In this document: one piece after another, positions 33,659-43,235 of the stretch
How the letters are laid out: each line of letters begins with the position of its first letter
How positions within the stretch are numbered: the first letter of the stretch is position 1
Source of the DNA: an uncultured Lachnospiraceae bacterium
GTDB lineage: Bacteria > Bacillota > Clostridia > Lachnospirales > Lachnospiraceae
Reading direction: 5' to 3'
Assembly: GCA_951802115.1 (NCBI GenBank)
Contig: CATOPL010000003.1
Span: forward strand, 124,001 to 188,000
DNA length: 64,000 nt
The notes under the pieces: generated by a model
What the model saw: the letters and a program-made list of their open reading frames with translations, nothing else
Databases searched by the model: none
What the model was told of the DNA's origin: nothing
Program-made: the position numbers and the translations under genes

Positions 33659-35029
33659 TTATATGACCATCTTCAACGCATCTCTTACCGTCGCGACTCC
33701 TGCAAGTTCAATCCCTTTTATATTCTTCACCTGTTCCAAACTGCTTTTGGGCAGAACCGCTTTTTTGAATCCCAGCTTTTTTGCTTCCTGTACTCTCTGT
33801 TGCGCCATACTGACCGCACGAACCTCTCCGCTTAAACCCACTTCTCCAAATACGATTGTTTTTCCGGAAACCGGAATATCCTTATAGCTGGAAATCACCG
33901 CCAGCACCAGAGCCAGATCCATGGCCGGTTCATTCAAGCGCAGCCCTCCTGCAACATTCACATAGGCGTCATAGCTTGAAAGCGGAAGGTTCAGACGTTT
34001 TTCCAGAACTGCCATCAGAAGATTTACCCGGTTGTAATCAATCCCTGCAGCCGTACGCCTCGGAAGCCCGAAATTCGTTTTACAGACCAGTGCCTGCACT
34101 TCCAGAAGCATGGGCCTTGTTCCCTCCATCGTACAGGCAACCACAGAGCCTGAAGCGCCTTCCGGCTTTCCGTTCAGCATATATTCGGATGGATTGGCAA
34201 CCTCTCTCAGTCCGTCCTGCAGCATCTCGAATACGCCAATCTCGTTTGTGGAACCAAAACGGTTTTTCACTCCCCTCAGAATCCGATACGAGGCATGGCG
34301 ATCTCCCTCAAAATACAGGACCGTATCTACCATGTGTTCCAGTACCCTTGGACCGGCCACGGTTCCTTCTTTTGTCACGTGGCCGACGATAAATATCGTA
34401 ATCCCCTGTTCTTTCGCCAAACGCATCAGTACGCCCGTAGCTTCGCGGACCTGAGACACGCTTCCGGGAGCAGAAGATATCTCCTCCTGATACATTGTCT
34501 GTATGGAATCGATAACTACCGCCTCCGGTTTTTCCCGCAGAACAATTTCCTCAATATCCGAAAGATTTGTCTCGCACAGCAGCTTTAAGGAATCCCGGAA
34601 AATGCCGATACGGGAGGCTCTCAGCTTGATCTGCTGCAGCGATTCTTCCCCGGAAATATACAGAAGATTTGTCATTCTTTCTGCCAGATTGCGGCATACC
34701 TGCAAAAGGAGAGTGGATTTTCCAATTCCCGGATCTCCTCCTACCAGAATCAAGGACCCCGGCACGATTCCTCCGCCCAGTACCTGATCCAGCTCCGCCA
34801 TACCGGTGGAAACCCGTTCCTGATTTCTCGTTTCAATATGCCCGAGACTGACCGGACTGCTTTTTGGCGTCCCTGTGCGCTTTTTTCCGGCTGTCACTCC
34901 TTTTCTGTTTTCATTCTTCGGCTCTTCCACAAACGTATTCCATTCATGGCATGCCGGACACTGCCCGGACCATTTGGACGATTCATAGCCGCAGTTCTGG
35001 CAGAAAAATACCATACTGCTTTTCTTCAT
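33659..35029 (-). CDS. radA: DNA repair protein RadA/Sms
   Basis: This 456-residue protein has an N-terminal zinc finger (C10, C13, C24, C27), a RecA-like domain with Walker A GGDPGIGKST (about 97-106), and the RadA-specific KNRFG motif in GVKNRFGSTNEIG. A C-terminal Lon-like domain begins near residue 345. It helps branch migration in recombination. The ATG overlaps the clpC stop (ATGA), so it is translated with clpC. Confidence 0.97.
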   Translation of the reverse strand: MKKSSMVFFCQNCGYESSKWSGQCPACHEWNTFVEEPKNENRKGVTAGKKRTGTPKSSPVSLGHIETRNQERVSTGMAELDQVLGGGIVPGSLILVGGDPGIGKSTLLLQVCRNLAERMTNLLYISGEESLQQIKLRASRIGIFRDSLKLLCETNLSDIEEIVLREKPEAVVIDSIQTMYQEEISSAPGSVSQVREATGVLMRLAKEQGITIFIVGHVTKEGTVAGPRVLEHMVDTVLYFEGDRHASYRILRGVKNRFGSTNEIGVFEMLQDGLREVANPSEYMLNGKPEGASGSVVACTMEGTRPMLLEVQALVCKTNFGLPRRTAAGIDYNRVNLLMAVLEKRLNLPLSSYDAYVNVAGGLRLNEPAMDLALVLAVISSYKDIPVSGKTIVFGEVGLSGEVRAVSMAQQRVQEAKKLGFKKAVLPKSSLEQVKNIKGIELAGVATVRDALKMVI

Positions 35030-37452
35030 GCTGTCTCCTCCGGGCGAACCGTTACACGGACTTTACCGTTTACTACCTTCACATCCACATGGCTGCCTTC
35101 CTTTATCTGCCCTTTCAGAATCTCATCTGCCAGTACATCCTCCAGCTGATTCTGTATCGCACGTTTCAGCGGCCTTGCGCCGTACTTTGCATCATAACCG
35201 GTCTCCGCCAGCCATTTTCTCACAGAATCCTTAAATGACACCTGAATGGAAAGCTGACTGTAGCAGCGTTTTTCCAGTTCCAGCAGAAGCATGCCGGCAA
35301 TACGGCTGATTTCATCCTTCTGCAGTGCATGAAATACAATCGTATCGTCAATCCGGTTTAAAAACTCGGGCCGGAAAATCTTTTTCACCTCATTCATTAC
35401 GCTGTTTTTCATAAATTCGTAATCCTGTCTGGCATTTTCTGCAGAGGCAAAGCCAAGTCTCTTCGGCGATACGATCACGCCTGCGCCCGCATTGGAAGTC
35501 ATAATAATGACTGTATTTTTAAAGTTCACTTTTCTGCCCTGCGAATCTGTGATATGCCCGTCATCCAGCACCTGCAGCAAGATGTTAAACACATCCGGAT
35601 GTGCTTTTTCTATCTCATCAAACAGGATCACTGCATATGGATTTCTGCGTACCTTTTCGCTCAGCTGTCCGCCGTCGTCGTGTCCCACATATCCGGGAGG
35701 CGAGCCGATCATTTTAGACACGCTGTGTTTTTCCATATATTCAGACATATCCACCCGGATCATGGCGTCCTCTCTTCCAAACAGCACCTCCGCAAGCGCT
35801 TTTGAGAGCTCTGTCTTTCCTACGCCTGTCGGTCCGAGGAATAAAAAGGAACCGATCGGACGTCTGGGATCTTTTAAACCTACCCGTCCGCGTTTTACCG
35901 CCTTTGCCACTGCCGTCACCGCTTCTTCCTGTCCGACCACTCTTTTGTGAAGTGTCTGTTCAAGGCGGCGAAGCCTCTGGGATTCCGCTTCCGCCAGGCG
36001 CTGCACCGGTATTTTGGTCCACTTGGAAACCGTCGCCGCAATCTGCTCTTCCGTTACGGTATTTGCCGCTTTTCTTCCTTTCTTACGTTCTCTGGAGGCC
36101 AGCTTTTCTTCCAGCTTTTTCACCTCCTGCCGGCAGGAACGTGCGGCTTCCAGATCTCCTTTCACCAGAGCGGCTTCCAGCTCGTCTTTTGCGTTTCCCA
36201 GCTCCTGCATCACGTCAAAACGCGTATTTCCCGGGCTGTACTGACCCATGCGCAACCCTGCTGCGGCTTCGTCCATTAAATCAATCGCCTTGTCCGGAAG
36301 AAACCGATCGTTGATATAGCGCTCAGACAGTCTGGCTGCAGCTTCAAGCGCATCATCCGTAATCTTTACCTGATGGTGCCTTTCATAATACGGACGCAGA
36401 CCTTTCAGTATTTCCACCGTCTGCTCAACATCCGCCTCCTCCACAATGACAGGCTGAAAGCGACGCTCCAGCGCCGCATCTTTTTCTATATGTTTCCGAT
36501 ATTCCTCCAGCGTCGTCGCACCGATAATCTGAAGCTCGCCTCTGGCCATGGCAGGTTTTAAGATATTGGAAGCATCCATAGCGCCTTCCGCTCCCCCAGC
36601 TCCGATAATCATATGAAGTTCATCAATAAACAGCAGGATCTCCCCTGACTGCCGTACTTCGTCAATGACATTTTTGATACGCTCTTCAAATTCTCCCCGA
36701 TATTTGGAGCCCGCCACCATCGCGGTCAGATCCAGAATACACAGTCTTTTACCGACAATATTTTCAGGAACCTGCCCCGAGACAATCCGTGCTGCCAGAC
36801 CTTCGACAATCGCTGTTTTTCCGACTCCCGGTTCTCCGATCAGACAGGGATTATTCTTGGTCCTCCTGCTCAGCACCTGGAGCACTCTCTGAATCTCTTC
36901 TCCCCTTCCGATAACCGGATCCAGTTTACCTTCTCTGGCCAGGGCCGTCAGATCCCGGCTGTACTGGTCGAGTGTCTGCGTCCCCCGGCTTTTATTGTCC
37001 TCTTTATATTCAGACGCTTTTTCTCCCATCGAAGTGATCAGCTCTGTATACACTTCCTTCAGCCGGATGTTCATTGTATTCAGCAGCCGGGAGCCTACAC
37101 ACTCTCCATCTTTCAGAATCGCAATCAAAAGATGTTCCGTCCCCACGAGATTCTCATGAAAACGCCTGGCCTCAGTACCGGCATCCTCCAGAATCTTCCT
37201 TGCCCTCGGCGTATATTCTCGCTTTCCGTCCAACATCACATGATGTTCCGGTGCAATCAGCTGACGGATCATATCCGTCAGCGCTTTTTCTGTAACCCCT
37301 GCGGCGGACAGAACCTGCCCTGCGGCGCCGGACGACTCTTTTAAAAGCCCCAGCAGTATATGCTCTGTCCCTATATAGGGATGTTTCAGCGAAGCGGACA
37401 CTTTTCCTGCCGTTTTCAGCGCCTGCTCCGCCCTTTCTGTATAAATGCGCAT
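35026..37452 (-). CDS. clpC: AAA+ unfoldase ClpC
   Basis: This 808-residue protein has a double Clp_N domain (1-145), a first AAA domain with Walker A GEPGVGKT (206-213), a coiled middle domain (about 410-460), and a second AAA domain with Walker A GPTGVGKT (540-547). The ClpP-docking loop (LGF in SPKRLGFAS) is present. It unfolds substrates for ClpP. mcsA, mcsB and ctsR, the usual neighbours in Bacillus, are absent; instead a GntR gene lies 9 bp upstream. Confidence 0.95.
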   Translation of the reverse strand: MRIYTERAEQALKTAGKVSASLKHPYIGTEHILLGLLKESSGAAGQVLSAAGVTEKALTDMIRQLIAPEHHVMLDGKREYTPRARKILEDAGTEARRFHENLVGTEHLLIAILKDGECVGSRLLNTMNIRLKEVYTELITSMGEKASEYKEDNKSRGTQTLDQYSRDLTALAREGKLDPVIGRGEEIQRVLQVLSRRTKNNPCLIGEPGVGKTAIVEGLAARIVSGQVPENIVGKRLCILDLTAMVAGSKYRGEFEERIKNVIDEVRQSGEILLFIDELHMIIGAGGAEGAMDASNILKPAMARGELQIIGATTLEEYRKHIEKDAALERRFQPVIVEEADVEQTVEILKGLRPYYERHHQVKITDDALEAAARLSERYINDRFLPDKAIDLMDEAAAGLRMGQYSPGNTRFDVMQELGNAKDELEAALVKGDLEAARSCRQEVKKLEEKLASRERKKGRKAANTVTEEQIAATVSKWTKIPVQRLAEAESQRLRRLEQTLHKRVVGQEEAVTAVAKAVKRGRVGLKDPRRPIGSFLFLGPTGVGKTELSKALAEVLFGREDAMIRVDMSEYMEKHSVSKMIGSPPGYVGHDDGGQLSEKVRRNPYAVILFDEIEKAHPDVFNILLQVLDDGHITDSQGRKVNFKNTVIIMTSNAGAGVIVSPKRLGFASAENARQDYEFMKNSVMNEVKKIFRPEFLNRIDDTIVFHALQKDEISRIAGMLLLELEKRCYSQLSIQVSFKDSVRKWLAETGYDAKYGARPLKRAIQNQLEDVLADEILKGQIKEGSHVDVKVVNGKVRVTVRPEETA

Positions 37453-37461
37453 AATCTCCTC

Positions 37462-37833
37462 CTACTCCCCATATTCTGCATAAATTTCATCGATCAGCTC
37501 ATGAACCTCTTCTCTGGTAATATTTTTGCAGCTTCCTTTTGCCAGTATGACCAGGAGCTCTCTTTTCATCTCGTTCACTGCTTTTAATTTATCTGCATCC
37601 ACCGCCACGACAGCGCCGCAGCGCCGGTCCAGCCGAATGTAGCCTTCCTGTTTTAAAAGACTGTATGCTTTATTGACCGTATGCATGTTAATACCGATCT
37701 CATCCGCCAGCTGCCGCACACTGGGCAACGTATCTCCTTCCCGAAGTCTCGACTGGGCAATTCCTATAATAATCTGATCACAGAGCTGAACATAGAATGC
37801 TTTATCACTGTTAAAATCGATTTCCAGATACAT
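37462..37833 (-). CDS. GntR-family (YtrA-like) regulator heading clpC-radA
   Basis: This 123-residue regulator has a GntR winged helix (AFYVQLCDQIIIGIAQSRL, then LPSVRQLADEIGINMHTVN, about 36-55). A short tail with no ligand domain completes it. I chose the ATG at 37833 because an AGGTG site lies upstream and the longer frame runs through the promoter. It lies 9 bp before clpC and behind an operator that overlaps its own -10, so it probably controls itself, clpC and radA. Confidence 0.9.
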   Translation of the reverse strand: MYLEIDFNSDKAFYVQLCDQIIIGIAQSRLREGDTLPSVRQLADEIGINMHTVNKAYSLLKQEGYIRLDRRCGAVVAVDADKLKAVNEMKRELLVILAKGSCKNITREEVHELIDEIYAEYGE

Positions 37834-37894
37834 TTTTTCACCTGTCCTTTGTAGATCCGCGTCTTTACGGCAGCTTTTTACATGTAATGCATAT

Positions 37895-37934
37895 GTTATA
37901 CATACAGTATAACAGTTTTGTTCTCTGCGGTCAA
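37895..37934 (-). promoter_or_regulatory. Promoter and operator of gntR-clpC-radA
   Basis: The minus strand has -35 TTGACC (37929-37934), a 17-base spacer and -10 TATACT (37906-37911). A perfect 7-5-7 inverted repeat, GTTATAC and GTATAAC, spans 37895-37913 and covers the -10. No CtsR heptad repeat is seen. Confidence 0.78.
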
Positions 37935-37975
37935 CTGACAACACGCATTCCGGTAAACGAGCGCGAAACAAACCG

Positions 37976-38037
37976 CAATGCGGCTTTGGAATCCGACAGC
38001 GCCCGCAGAACGCTTCCGAACATCCAAAGCCGCATTA
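37976..38037 (-). terminator. Possible terminator of the cohesin-like protein gene
   Basis: AATGCGGCTTTGGA pairs with TCCAAAGCCGCATT as 14-base arms around a loop of about 30 bases. There is no clean T run, so function as a terminator is plausible but not certain. Confidence 0.5.
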
Positions 38038-38050
38038 TTAACCAAATTTG

Positions 38051-39379
38051 TTACTCGTCTTCATCCAGATCAATGATTTCCAGCTCCAGCTCATCCTCTT
38101 CTTCGTCCTCGTCTCCTTCTCTTAAAGGTTCACAGAAATCAGATTCGTTTTCCTCCAGATTCCCGGTCACGTAGGAGTTGGACGCCGACTCCCCGGCATC
38201 GTCTTCATCATCTTCCTCACTCTCCGGCATCTGCATCCTTCTCATACGAAGATACATGATCACCAGAACGTTCAACAATACAACGAGCAGAATAATCAGA
38301 ACCAGGATCGTATAAAGCCGTTTGGCCATATTCCGGTCGTAGCGCTGAGCCTGTTCGCTTGCATCAGCCCTGAGCCCGATCTCCTTTTCTTCCAGTTCCA
38401 GAATATAATTCTGTTCTCCCTGATAGGCTACATCGTCAAACAGCTGCAGAGAAGATTTATCATAATCAAAGCTGTACCATGCTTTTTCCCCATCCTGGTT
38501 GATTCCGTAAATCAGATATCTGTTGGTATCATCCTGAATCTCATCCACGCCGTCGATAATCACATGTTTCAGCGCCGGAAGCTCATATTTGGGACCCCAG
38601 CCCAGATTCACCGGTGTATAACGGGTCGGAACATGAACGCCTTCTTCTGGTTCAATGAATATCACTTCGTCCGTTCCGCTTTCCATCTGCACAAAAGGTA
38701 TGACATTTCCCGTCTCCGGATTATAGACAAAATTATCCCGATAACTTCCGTTATCGCTCCTGAGCCGAACTACATAAAGATCCAGCGTATTGTGTTTGAG
38801 CACGCGGCTGTCGATCCCCTGAATATCCAGATGCACGGACTCAAAACCTTCCAGATCGTCGGGACGGCGAACATAGAAAGTACGTTCGTCTATCACGAAG
38901 CTGGCGCGGGTTTCATCTTCTTCCGTTTCTGTTCCGTCCTCTGTTTCTTCTGAAGAGACTGTATCACCGCTCAGAGCGTCGATCTCCGTTCCGTTCACCG
39001 TAACCGTACACGCCGTGACGGATAACGCCGTATCGCCGTCGGCTTCACCCTGAAATCTCACAGAAAAGGAGGTTTCCTTCTCTCCCGGTCTGCTGCTCAG
39101 CTGAACGCTTCCGTTGCCGCCGTTTCCGGAAAAATTGTTCCCGCCGCTTCCGGACATATAGGTCAGAAATTCCCGGTCATAAGAAAGGGTAAGCGTTACG
39201 CTTTCCATCGCCTCATCATTCGTAATTGTATACTCGGCAGAAACTGTCTCACCGGCCTTTACGGTCAGCTCTGTATCTCCTTCTACTGAAGGCGCCGCCA
39301 CAGCTGTGATACCAAAACACAACAAAAATCCCGCCAGCAGGAAACCCGCCAATCCTGATAAATATTTCCTGTTCCGCAT
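38051..39379 (-). CDS. Membrane-anchored protein with cohesin-like domain and acidic tail
   Basis: The 442-residue protein has a signal peptide (to about AVAAPS, residue 29) and an extracellular beta-rich domain (about 30-135) with SVTLTLSYDREFLTYMSG, like cohesin/carbohydrate-binding folds. A second domain of unknown type spans about 160-340. One membrane helix (about 350-372) follows, then a very acidic cytoplasmic tail ending ELEIIDLDEDE. I chose the internal ATG because a hydrophobic signal follows directly. It stands alone between clpC and purD; its function is unknown. Confidence 0.75.
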   Translation of the reverse strand: MRNRKYLSGLAGFLLAGFLLCFGITAVAAPSVEGDTELTVKAGETVSAEYTITNDEAMESVTLTLSYDREFLTYMSGSGGNNFSGNGGNGSVQLSSRPGEKETSFSVRFQGEADGDTALSVTACTVTVNGTEIDALSGDTVSSEETEDGTETEEDETRASFVIDERTFYVRRPDDLEGFESVHLDIQGIDSRVLKHNTLDLYVVRLRSDNGSYRDNFVYNPETGNVIPFVQMESGTDEVIFIEPEEGVHVPTRYTPVNLGWGPKYELPALKHVIIDGVDEIQDDTNRYLIYGINQDGEKAWYSFDYDKSSLQLFDDVAYQGEQNYILELEEKEIGLRADASEQAQRYDRNMAKRLYTILVLIILLVVLLNVLVIMYLRMRRMQMPESEEDDEDDAGESASNSYVTGNLEENESDFCEPLREGDEDEEEDELELEIIDLDEDE

Positions 39380-39567
39380 AAAATCATTCTCTCTTTCCAG
39401 ACTTGTTTTGTCCTGAACCACTACAATAAGGCTTTCTTGATGGAAAGTCAACCTGTTTTATAAAACTTTCACATTTTCTGTTCGCATTCACACGCTCCGA
39501 ATATCAGTCTGACACAGCCAGACAGTCCTTTCAGACCATGTCAGGCGCCCGGACCGGCCGTTATATT

Positions 39568-40839
39568 TCAGCTCTCGTCAATCGCCTTTCCGATATCGGA
39601 ACGACAATATTTATTGTCAAAATCCACCCATTTTACAGCTTCGTACGCGTGGCTGCGCGCTTCCTTCAGATCCGCCCCGGTAGCCGTCACTCCGAGAACG
39701 CGCCCTCCGTTCGTCACCAGACGACCGTCTTTTTCACAGCTGGCTGCATGGAATACATAGTATCCTTCTTTGTTCCTGAAATTCTCAAGTCCCCGAATCT
39801 CATAGCCTTTTTCGTAGCTGACCGGATATCCTTCGGAAGCCAGTACCACACAGACCGCCGCATTGTCTTCAAACTCCAGTTCCATCTGATCCAGCGTTCC
39901 GTCGATGCAGGCCTCAAACACGTCCACAATATCATTTTTCATGCGGGGAAGTACCACCTGCGCTTCCGGATCTCCAAAGCGCGCGTTATATTCCAGTACT
40001 CTGGGACCTTTTTCTGTCAGCATCAGACCGAAAAATATGATTCCTCTGAACGGTCTTCCTTCTGCCGCCATGGCATCTACGGTTTTCTGATAAATAAATT
40101 CTTTGCAGAACGCATCTACTTCATCTGTATAAAACGGACTGGGTGAAAACGTTCCCATGCCGCCGGTATTCAGCCCCTGATCACCGTCCAGCGCGCGCTT
40201 ATGGTCCTGGGCGGAAGTCATGGTTTTGATCGTTTTACCGTCTACAAAGCTCAGTACCGATACTTCTCTTCCGGTCATAAACTCTTCAATAACCATCTGA
40301 TTTCCGGCAGTCCCGAATTTCTTGTCCATCATAATGGACTTCACGCCTTCGCGCGCTTCTTCCAGCGTATTGCAGATCAGAACGCCTTTGCCCAGCGCCA
40401 GCCCGTCCGCCTTCAGAACGATGGGCATGGAAGCAGTCTCCAGATAATCCAGCGCCTTCTGAGGATCGTCAAAATTCTCATAAGCTGCCGTCGGAATATG
40501 ATATTTTTTCATTAAGTCTTTGGAAAATGCCTTGGAGCCTTCCAGAATCGCCGCATTTTTCGCCGGCCCGAATACCCGGATCCCCTGTGCCTCAAACACG
40601 TCCACGATTCCGCCGACCAGCGGATCGTCCATACCGATCACAGCCAGATCAATCTCTTTCTCCTTTGCAAATGCAGCCAGACGCTCAAACTCCATGACTC
40701 CGATATCCACGCACTCCGCATATTCTCCGATGCCTGCATTTCCAGGCGCACAGTAAATCTTCTCTGCTCTGGGACTCTGCGCCACTTTCCACGCAATGGC
40801 ATGTTCCCTTCCGCCTCCGCCTACTATCAATATGTTCAT
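39568..40839 (-). CDS. purD: Phosphoribosylamine-glycine ligase
   Basis: The 423-residue ATP-grasp enzyme has N-terminal GGGGREHAIAWKV, the segment PIVLKADGLALGKGV (about 137-151) and LNTGGMGTFSPSP near 218. It makes GAR from phosphoribosylamine, glycine and ATP, the second step of purine synthesis. It is the last gene of purE-M-N-D, 12 bp after purN. Confidence 0.97.
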   Translation of the reverse strand: MNILIVGGGGREHAIAWKVAQSPRAEKIYCAPGNAGIGEYAECVDIGVMEFERLAAFAKEKEIDLAVIGMDDPLVGGIVDVFEAQGIRVFGPAKNAAILEGSKAFSKDLMKKYHIPTAAYENFDDPQKALDYLETASMPIVLKADGLALGKGVLICNTLEEAREGVKSIMMDKKFGTAGNQMVIEEFMTGREVSVLSFVDGKTIKTMTSAQDHKRALDGDQGLNTGGMGTFSPSPFYTDEVDAFCKEFIYQKTVDAMAAEGRPFRGIIFFGLMLTEKGPRVLEYNARFGDPEAQVVLPRMKNDIVDVFEACIDGTLDQMELEFEDNAAVCVVLASEGYPVSYEKGYEIRGLENFRNKEGYYVFHAASCEKDGRLVTNGGRVLGVTATGADLKEARSHAYEAVKWVDFDNKYCRSDIGKAIDES

Positions 40840-40851
40840 ACTGTCCTCCGC

Positions 40852-41478
40852 TTACTGTATTTCTATAACTTTACCGTCGACTACCCGAATCTTTCCATTT
40901 GCAATCAGGTGAATTGCCTGCGGCATGATCACCCACTCCGCCTCTTCCATCACACGCCGCTGCAGTGATCCGGGCGTATCATCCGCATGGACATCCACCG
41001 CTTTCTGGAGGATGATCGGACCTGTATCCGTCCCTTTATCCACAAAATGCACAGTCGCGCCGGTCACTTTTACCCCCCGCGCCAGGGCTCCTTCATGGAC
41101 TTTCAGACCATAATAATCTTTCCCGCAGAAAGAAGGAATAAGCGCAGGATGTATATTGATGATCCTGTTCTCATACCGCTGCACAATCTTCTCAGGAATC
41201 ACCACCAGACAGCCCGCCAGGACTACAAGCTCCGCTTCTGACTGTTCCAGCGTCCTAAGCAGGGCGTCATGAAACGCTTCCCGGTCCTCATAATCCTTGG
41301 GCGAAATACATACCGCAGGAATTCCCGCATTTCTTGCACGTTCAAGCGCATACGCATTTTTGTTGTTGCTGATGACAATCCCTATCTGCGCGTTCATAAT
41401 CCGCCCGTCGGCGACAGCGTCCATAATCGCCTGCAGATTTGTACCTCCGCCGGACACCAGCACCGCCAGTTTTAACAT
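40852..41478 (-). CDS. purN: Phosphoribosylglycinamide formyltransferase
   Basis: The 208-residue enzyme has [13 protein letters not shown] at the N terminus, catalytic Asn/His in [12 protein letters not shown] (about 105-116) and Asp in [12 protein letters not shown]. It formylates GAR with 10-formyl-THF. Its start overlaps purM by 7 bp. Confidence 0.97.
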   Translation of the reverse strand: MLKLAVLVSGGGTNLQAIMDAVADGRIMNAQIGIVISNNKNAYALERARNAGIPAVCISPKDYEDREAFHDALLRTLEQSEAELVVLAGCLVVIPEKIVQRYENRIINIHPALIPSFCGKDYYGLKVHEGALARGVKVTGATVHFVDKGTDTGPIILQKAVDVHADDTPGSLQRRVMEEAEWVIMPQAIHLIANGKIRVVDGKVIEIQ

Positions 41479-42497
41479 AAAACGACTCCTTTTTCACCCT
41501 TTTCCACTGTTCCTATAAGATACGGAGTCTCTCCTGCTGCCCGTACAGCCTCAATCGTCTTTTCGGCGTCAGACAGGTCCACTGCCAGCACCATACCCAG
41601 TCCCATATTATAGGTGTTGTACATCATCTCTTCCGTTATATTCCCTTCCTCCTGAAGCATACGGAAGATAGGAAGCACCGGATAGCTGTCCTTTTTTATA
41701 ACTGCCTGAACGCCGTCCGGCAGCATCCGCGGAATATTTTCATAAAACCCGCCTCCGGTAATATGGCTGCAGCCCTTGATCGTAACCCCTGACTCTTTGA
41801 TCTGCTTCAAAGCCCTGACATAGATTTTGGTCGGCGTAAGCAGCGTCTCGCCAAGCGTGCCGCCAAGACTGTCATAATAGGTGTTCAGCGCTTCCGTATT
41901 CATAGAAAAAACTTTTCGCACCAGGGAGAAGCCGTTGCTGTGTACGCCGGAAGAAGCAATCCCGATCAGACTGTCTCCAGCTTTCATTCCGGCCCCTGTG
42001 ATCAGATCTTTTTCATCTACAATTCCCACTGCAAATCCTGCCAGATCGTACTCTTCTTCCGGATAAAATCCCGGCATTTCCGCAGTCTCTCCTCCAATCA
42101 GCGCCGCACCCGCCTGCCGGCAGCCTTCAGCCACACCGCTTACGATATCCGCAATTTTCTCCGGATAATTTTTTCCGCAGGCAATATAATCCAGAAAGAA
42201 CAAAGGCTCTCCTCCTGCACAGGCAATATCATTCACACACATCGCCACGCAGTCGATCCCGACGGTATCGTGTCTGTTAAGGAGAAACGCCAGCTTCAGC
42301 TTCGTTCCCACGCCGTCCGTACCGGATACCAGAGTCGGTTTCTCCATATTTTTGAAAGCACTCATCGAAAATGCCCCCGAAAAACCTCCCAGACCTCCCA
42401 GCACCTCCGGCCTCATTGTCGTCTTCACATGTTTTTTCATCAGTTCTACCGATCTGTAACCGGCTTCAATGTCTACGCCTGCATTTTTGTAATCCAT
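41472..42497 (-). CDS. purM: Phosphoribosylformylglycinamidine cyclo-ligase
   Basis: This 341-residue enzyme begins [19 protein letters not shown] and contains [13 protein letters not shown] (about 60) and [13 protein letters not shown] (about 134). It closes FGAM to AIR. The ATG at 42497 has AGGAGG ten bases upstream, so the longer frame is rejected. A 93-bp gap separates it from purE. Confidence 0.97.
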   Translation of the reverse strand: MDYKNAGVDIEAGYRSVELMKKHVKTTMRPEVLGGLGGFSGAFSMSAFKNMEKPTLVSGTDGVGTKLKLAFLLNRHDTVGIDCVAMCVNDIACAGGEPLFFLDYIACGKNYPEKIADIVSGVAEGCRQAGAALIGGETAEMPGFYPEEEYDLAGFAVGIVDEKDLITGAGMKAGDSLIGIASSGVHSNGFSLVRKVFSMNTEALNTYYDSLGGTLGETLLTPTKIYVRALKQIKESGVTIKGCSHITGGGFYENIPRMLPDGVQAVIKKDSYPVLPIFRMLQEEGNITEEMMYNTYNMGLGMVLAVDLSDAEKTIEAVRAAGETPYLIGTVEKGEKGVVLC

Positions 42498-42590
42498 ATG
42501 ATATCCTCCTGACTGAAGTTCAGCTTCCATTGCCCGCAGCGCCTGTTTTAAGAATATGCCCGATGCCGCAGGGCAGCCGCCGTTTGCCTG

Positions 42591-43106
42591 TTATTTCATC
42601 TGTGCCAGATACTCTTTATATCCGATCTTGGAAAGCTTGTCCGCCTTGCCTTCTACTTCCTGCTTCATCTCCTCTGAGTAAATCTTCAGCCGTTCAAGAA
42701 GCTTCTCATCCGAAACTGCAAGAATTTTTGCCGCCAGAATGCCCGCATTCGCGCCGCCGTTGATCGCCACTGTCGCTACAGGGATGCCGCTTGGCATCTG
42801 TACAATGGAATACAGGGAATCCACACCGCCCAGATCAGAAGTCTTCATCGGAATCCCGACCACCGGCATCGGAAAGATTGCCGCGCACATGCCCGGAAGA
42901 TGGGCCGCCTTACCGGCGCCTGCTATGATCACTTTAAAGCCTTTTGCCTCCGCGCTTTTTGCGTATTCAAAAAACACGTCCGGCTCTCTGTGTGCAGAGA
43001 TAACTGTCATCTCAAAATCCACACCAAGCTTTTCCAGTACCTCCGCTGCTTTGCTCATGACAGGCAGATCTGAATCACTGCCCATAACAATTCCTACCTT
43101 GGCCAT
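42591..43106 (-). CDS. purE: N5-carboxyaminoimidazole ribonucleotide mutase (class I PurE)
   Basis: The 171-residue enzyme has GIVMGSDSDLPVMSKA, SAHREPD (about 39) and AGAGKAAHLPGM. It converts N5-CAIR to CAIR. Class I PurE usually needs PurK; no purK is in this window. It is the first gene, behind AAGGAG. Confidence 0.96.
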   Translation of the reverse strand: MAKVGIVMGSDSDLPVMSKAAEVLEKLGVDFEMTVISAHREPDVFFEYAKSAEAKGFKVIIAGAGKAAHLPGMCAAIFPMPVVGIPMKTSDLGGVDSLYSIVQMPSGIPVATVAINGGANAGILAAKILAVSDEKLLERLKIYSEEMKQEVEGKADKLSKIGYKEYLAQMK

Positions 43107-43196
43107 TTCCCATTCTCCTTTTCTTCTGCATTGTTATTATGTTTCATAAGTTTAATTAATAAATCACTTTTGTCAATTTATTCCTGCTTATAGGTT

Positions 43197-43225
43197 ATCT
43201 TACAGGGACTTACATACCTTGTCAA
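43197..43225 (-). promoter_or_regulatory. Promoter of the pur operon
   Basis: The minus strand has TTGACA (43220-43225), a 17-base spacer and TAAGAT (43197-43202). The leader of about 85 bases shows no purine riboswitch core. A second TTGACA occurs in the leader at about 43171-43176 without a good -10. Confidence 0.6.
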
Positions 43226-43235
43226 GACTGATCTG

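Noticed and set aside
37895..37913. CtsR operator before clpC
   Set aside because: The inverted repeat lacks the GGTCAAA heptad pattern of CtsR sites and fits a GntR-type operator better.
43107..43196. Purine riboswitch before purE
   Set aside because: The leader lacks the three-way junction core and the loop-loop sequences of purine riboswitches.
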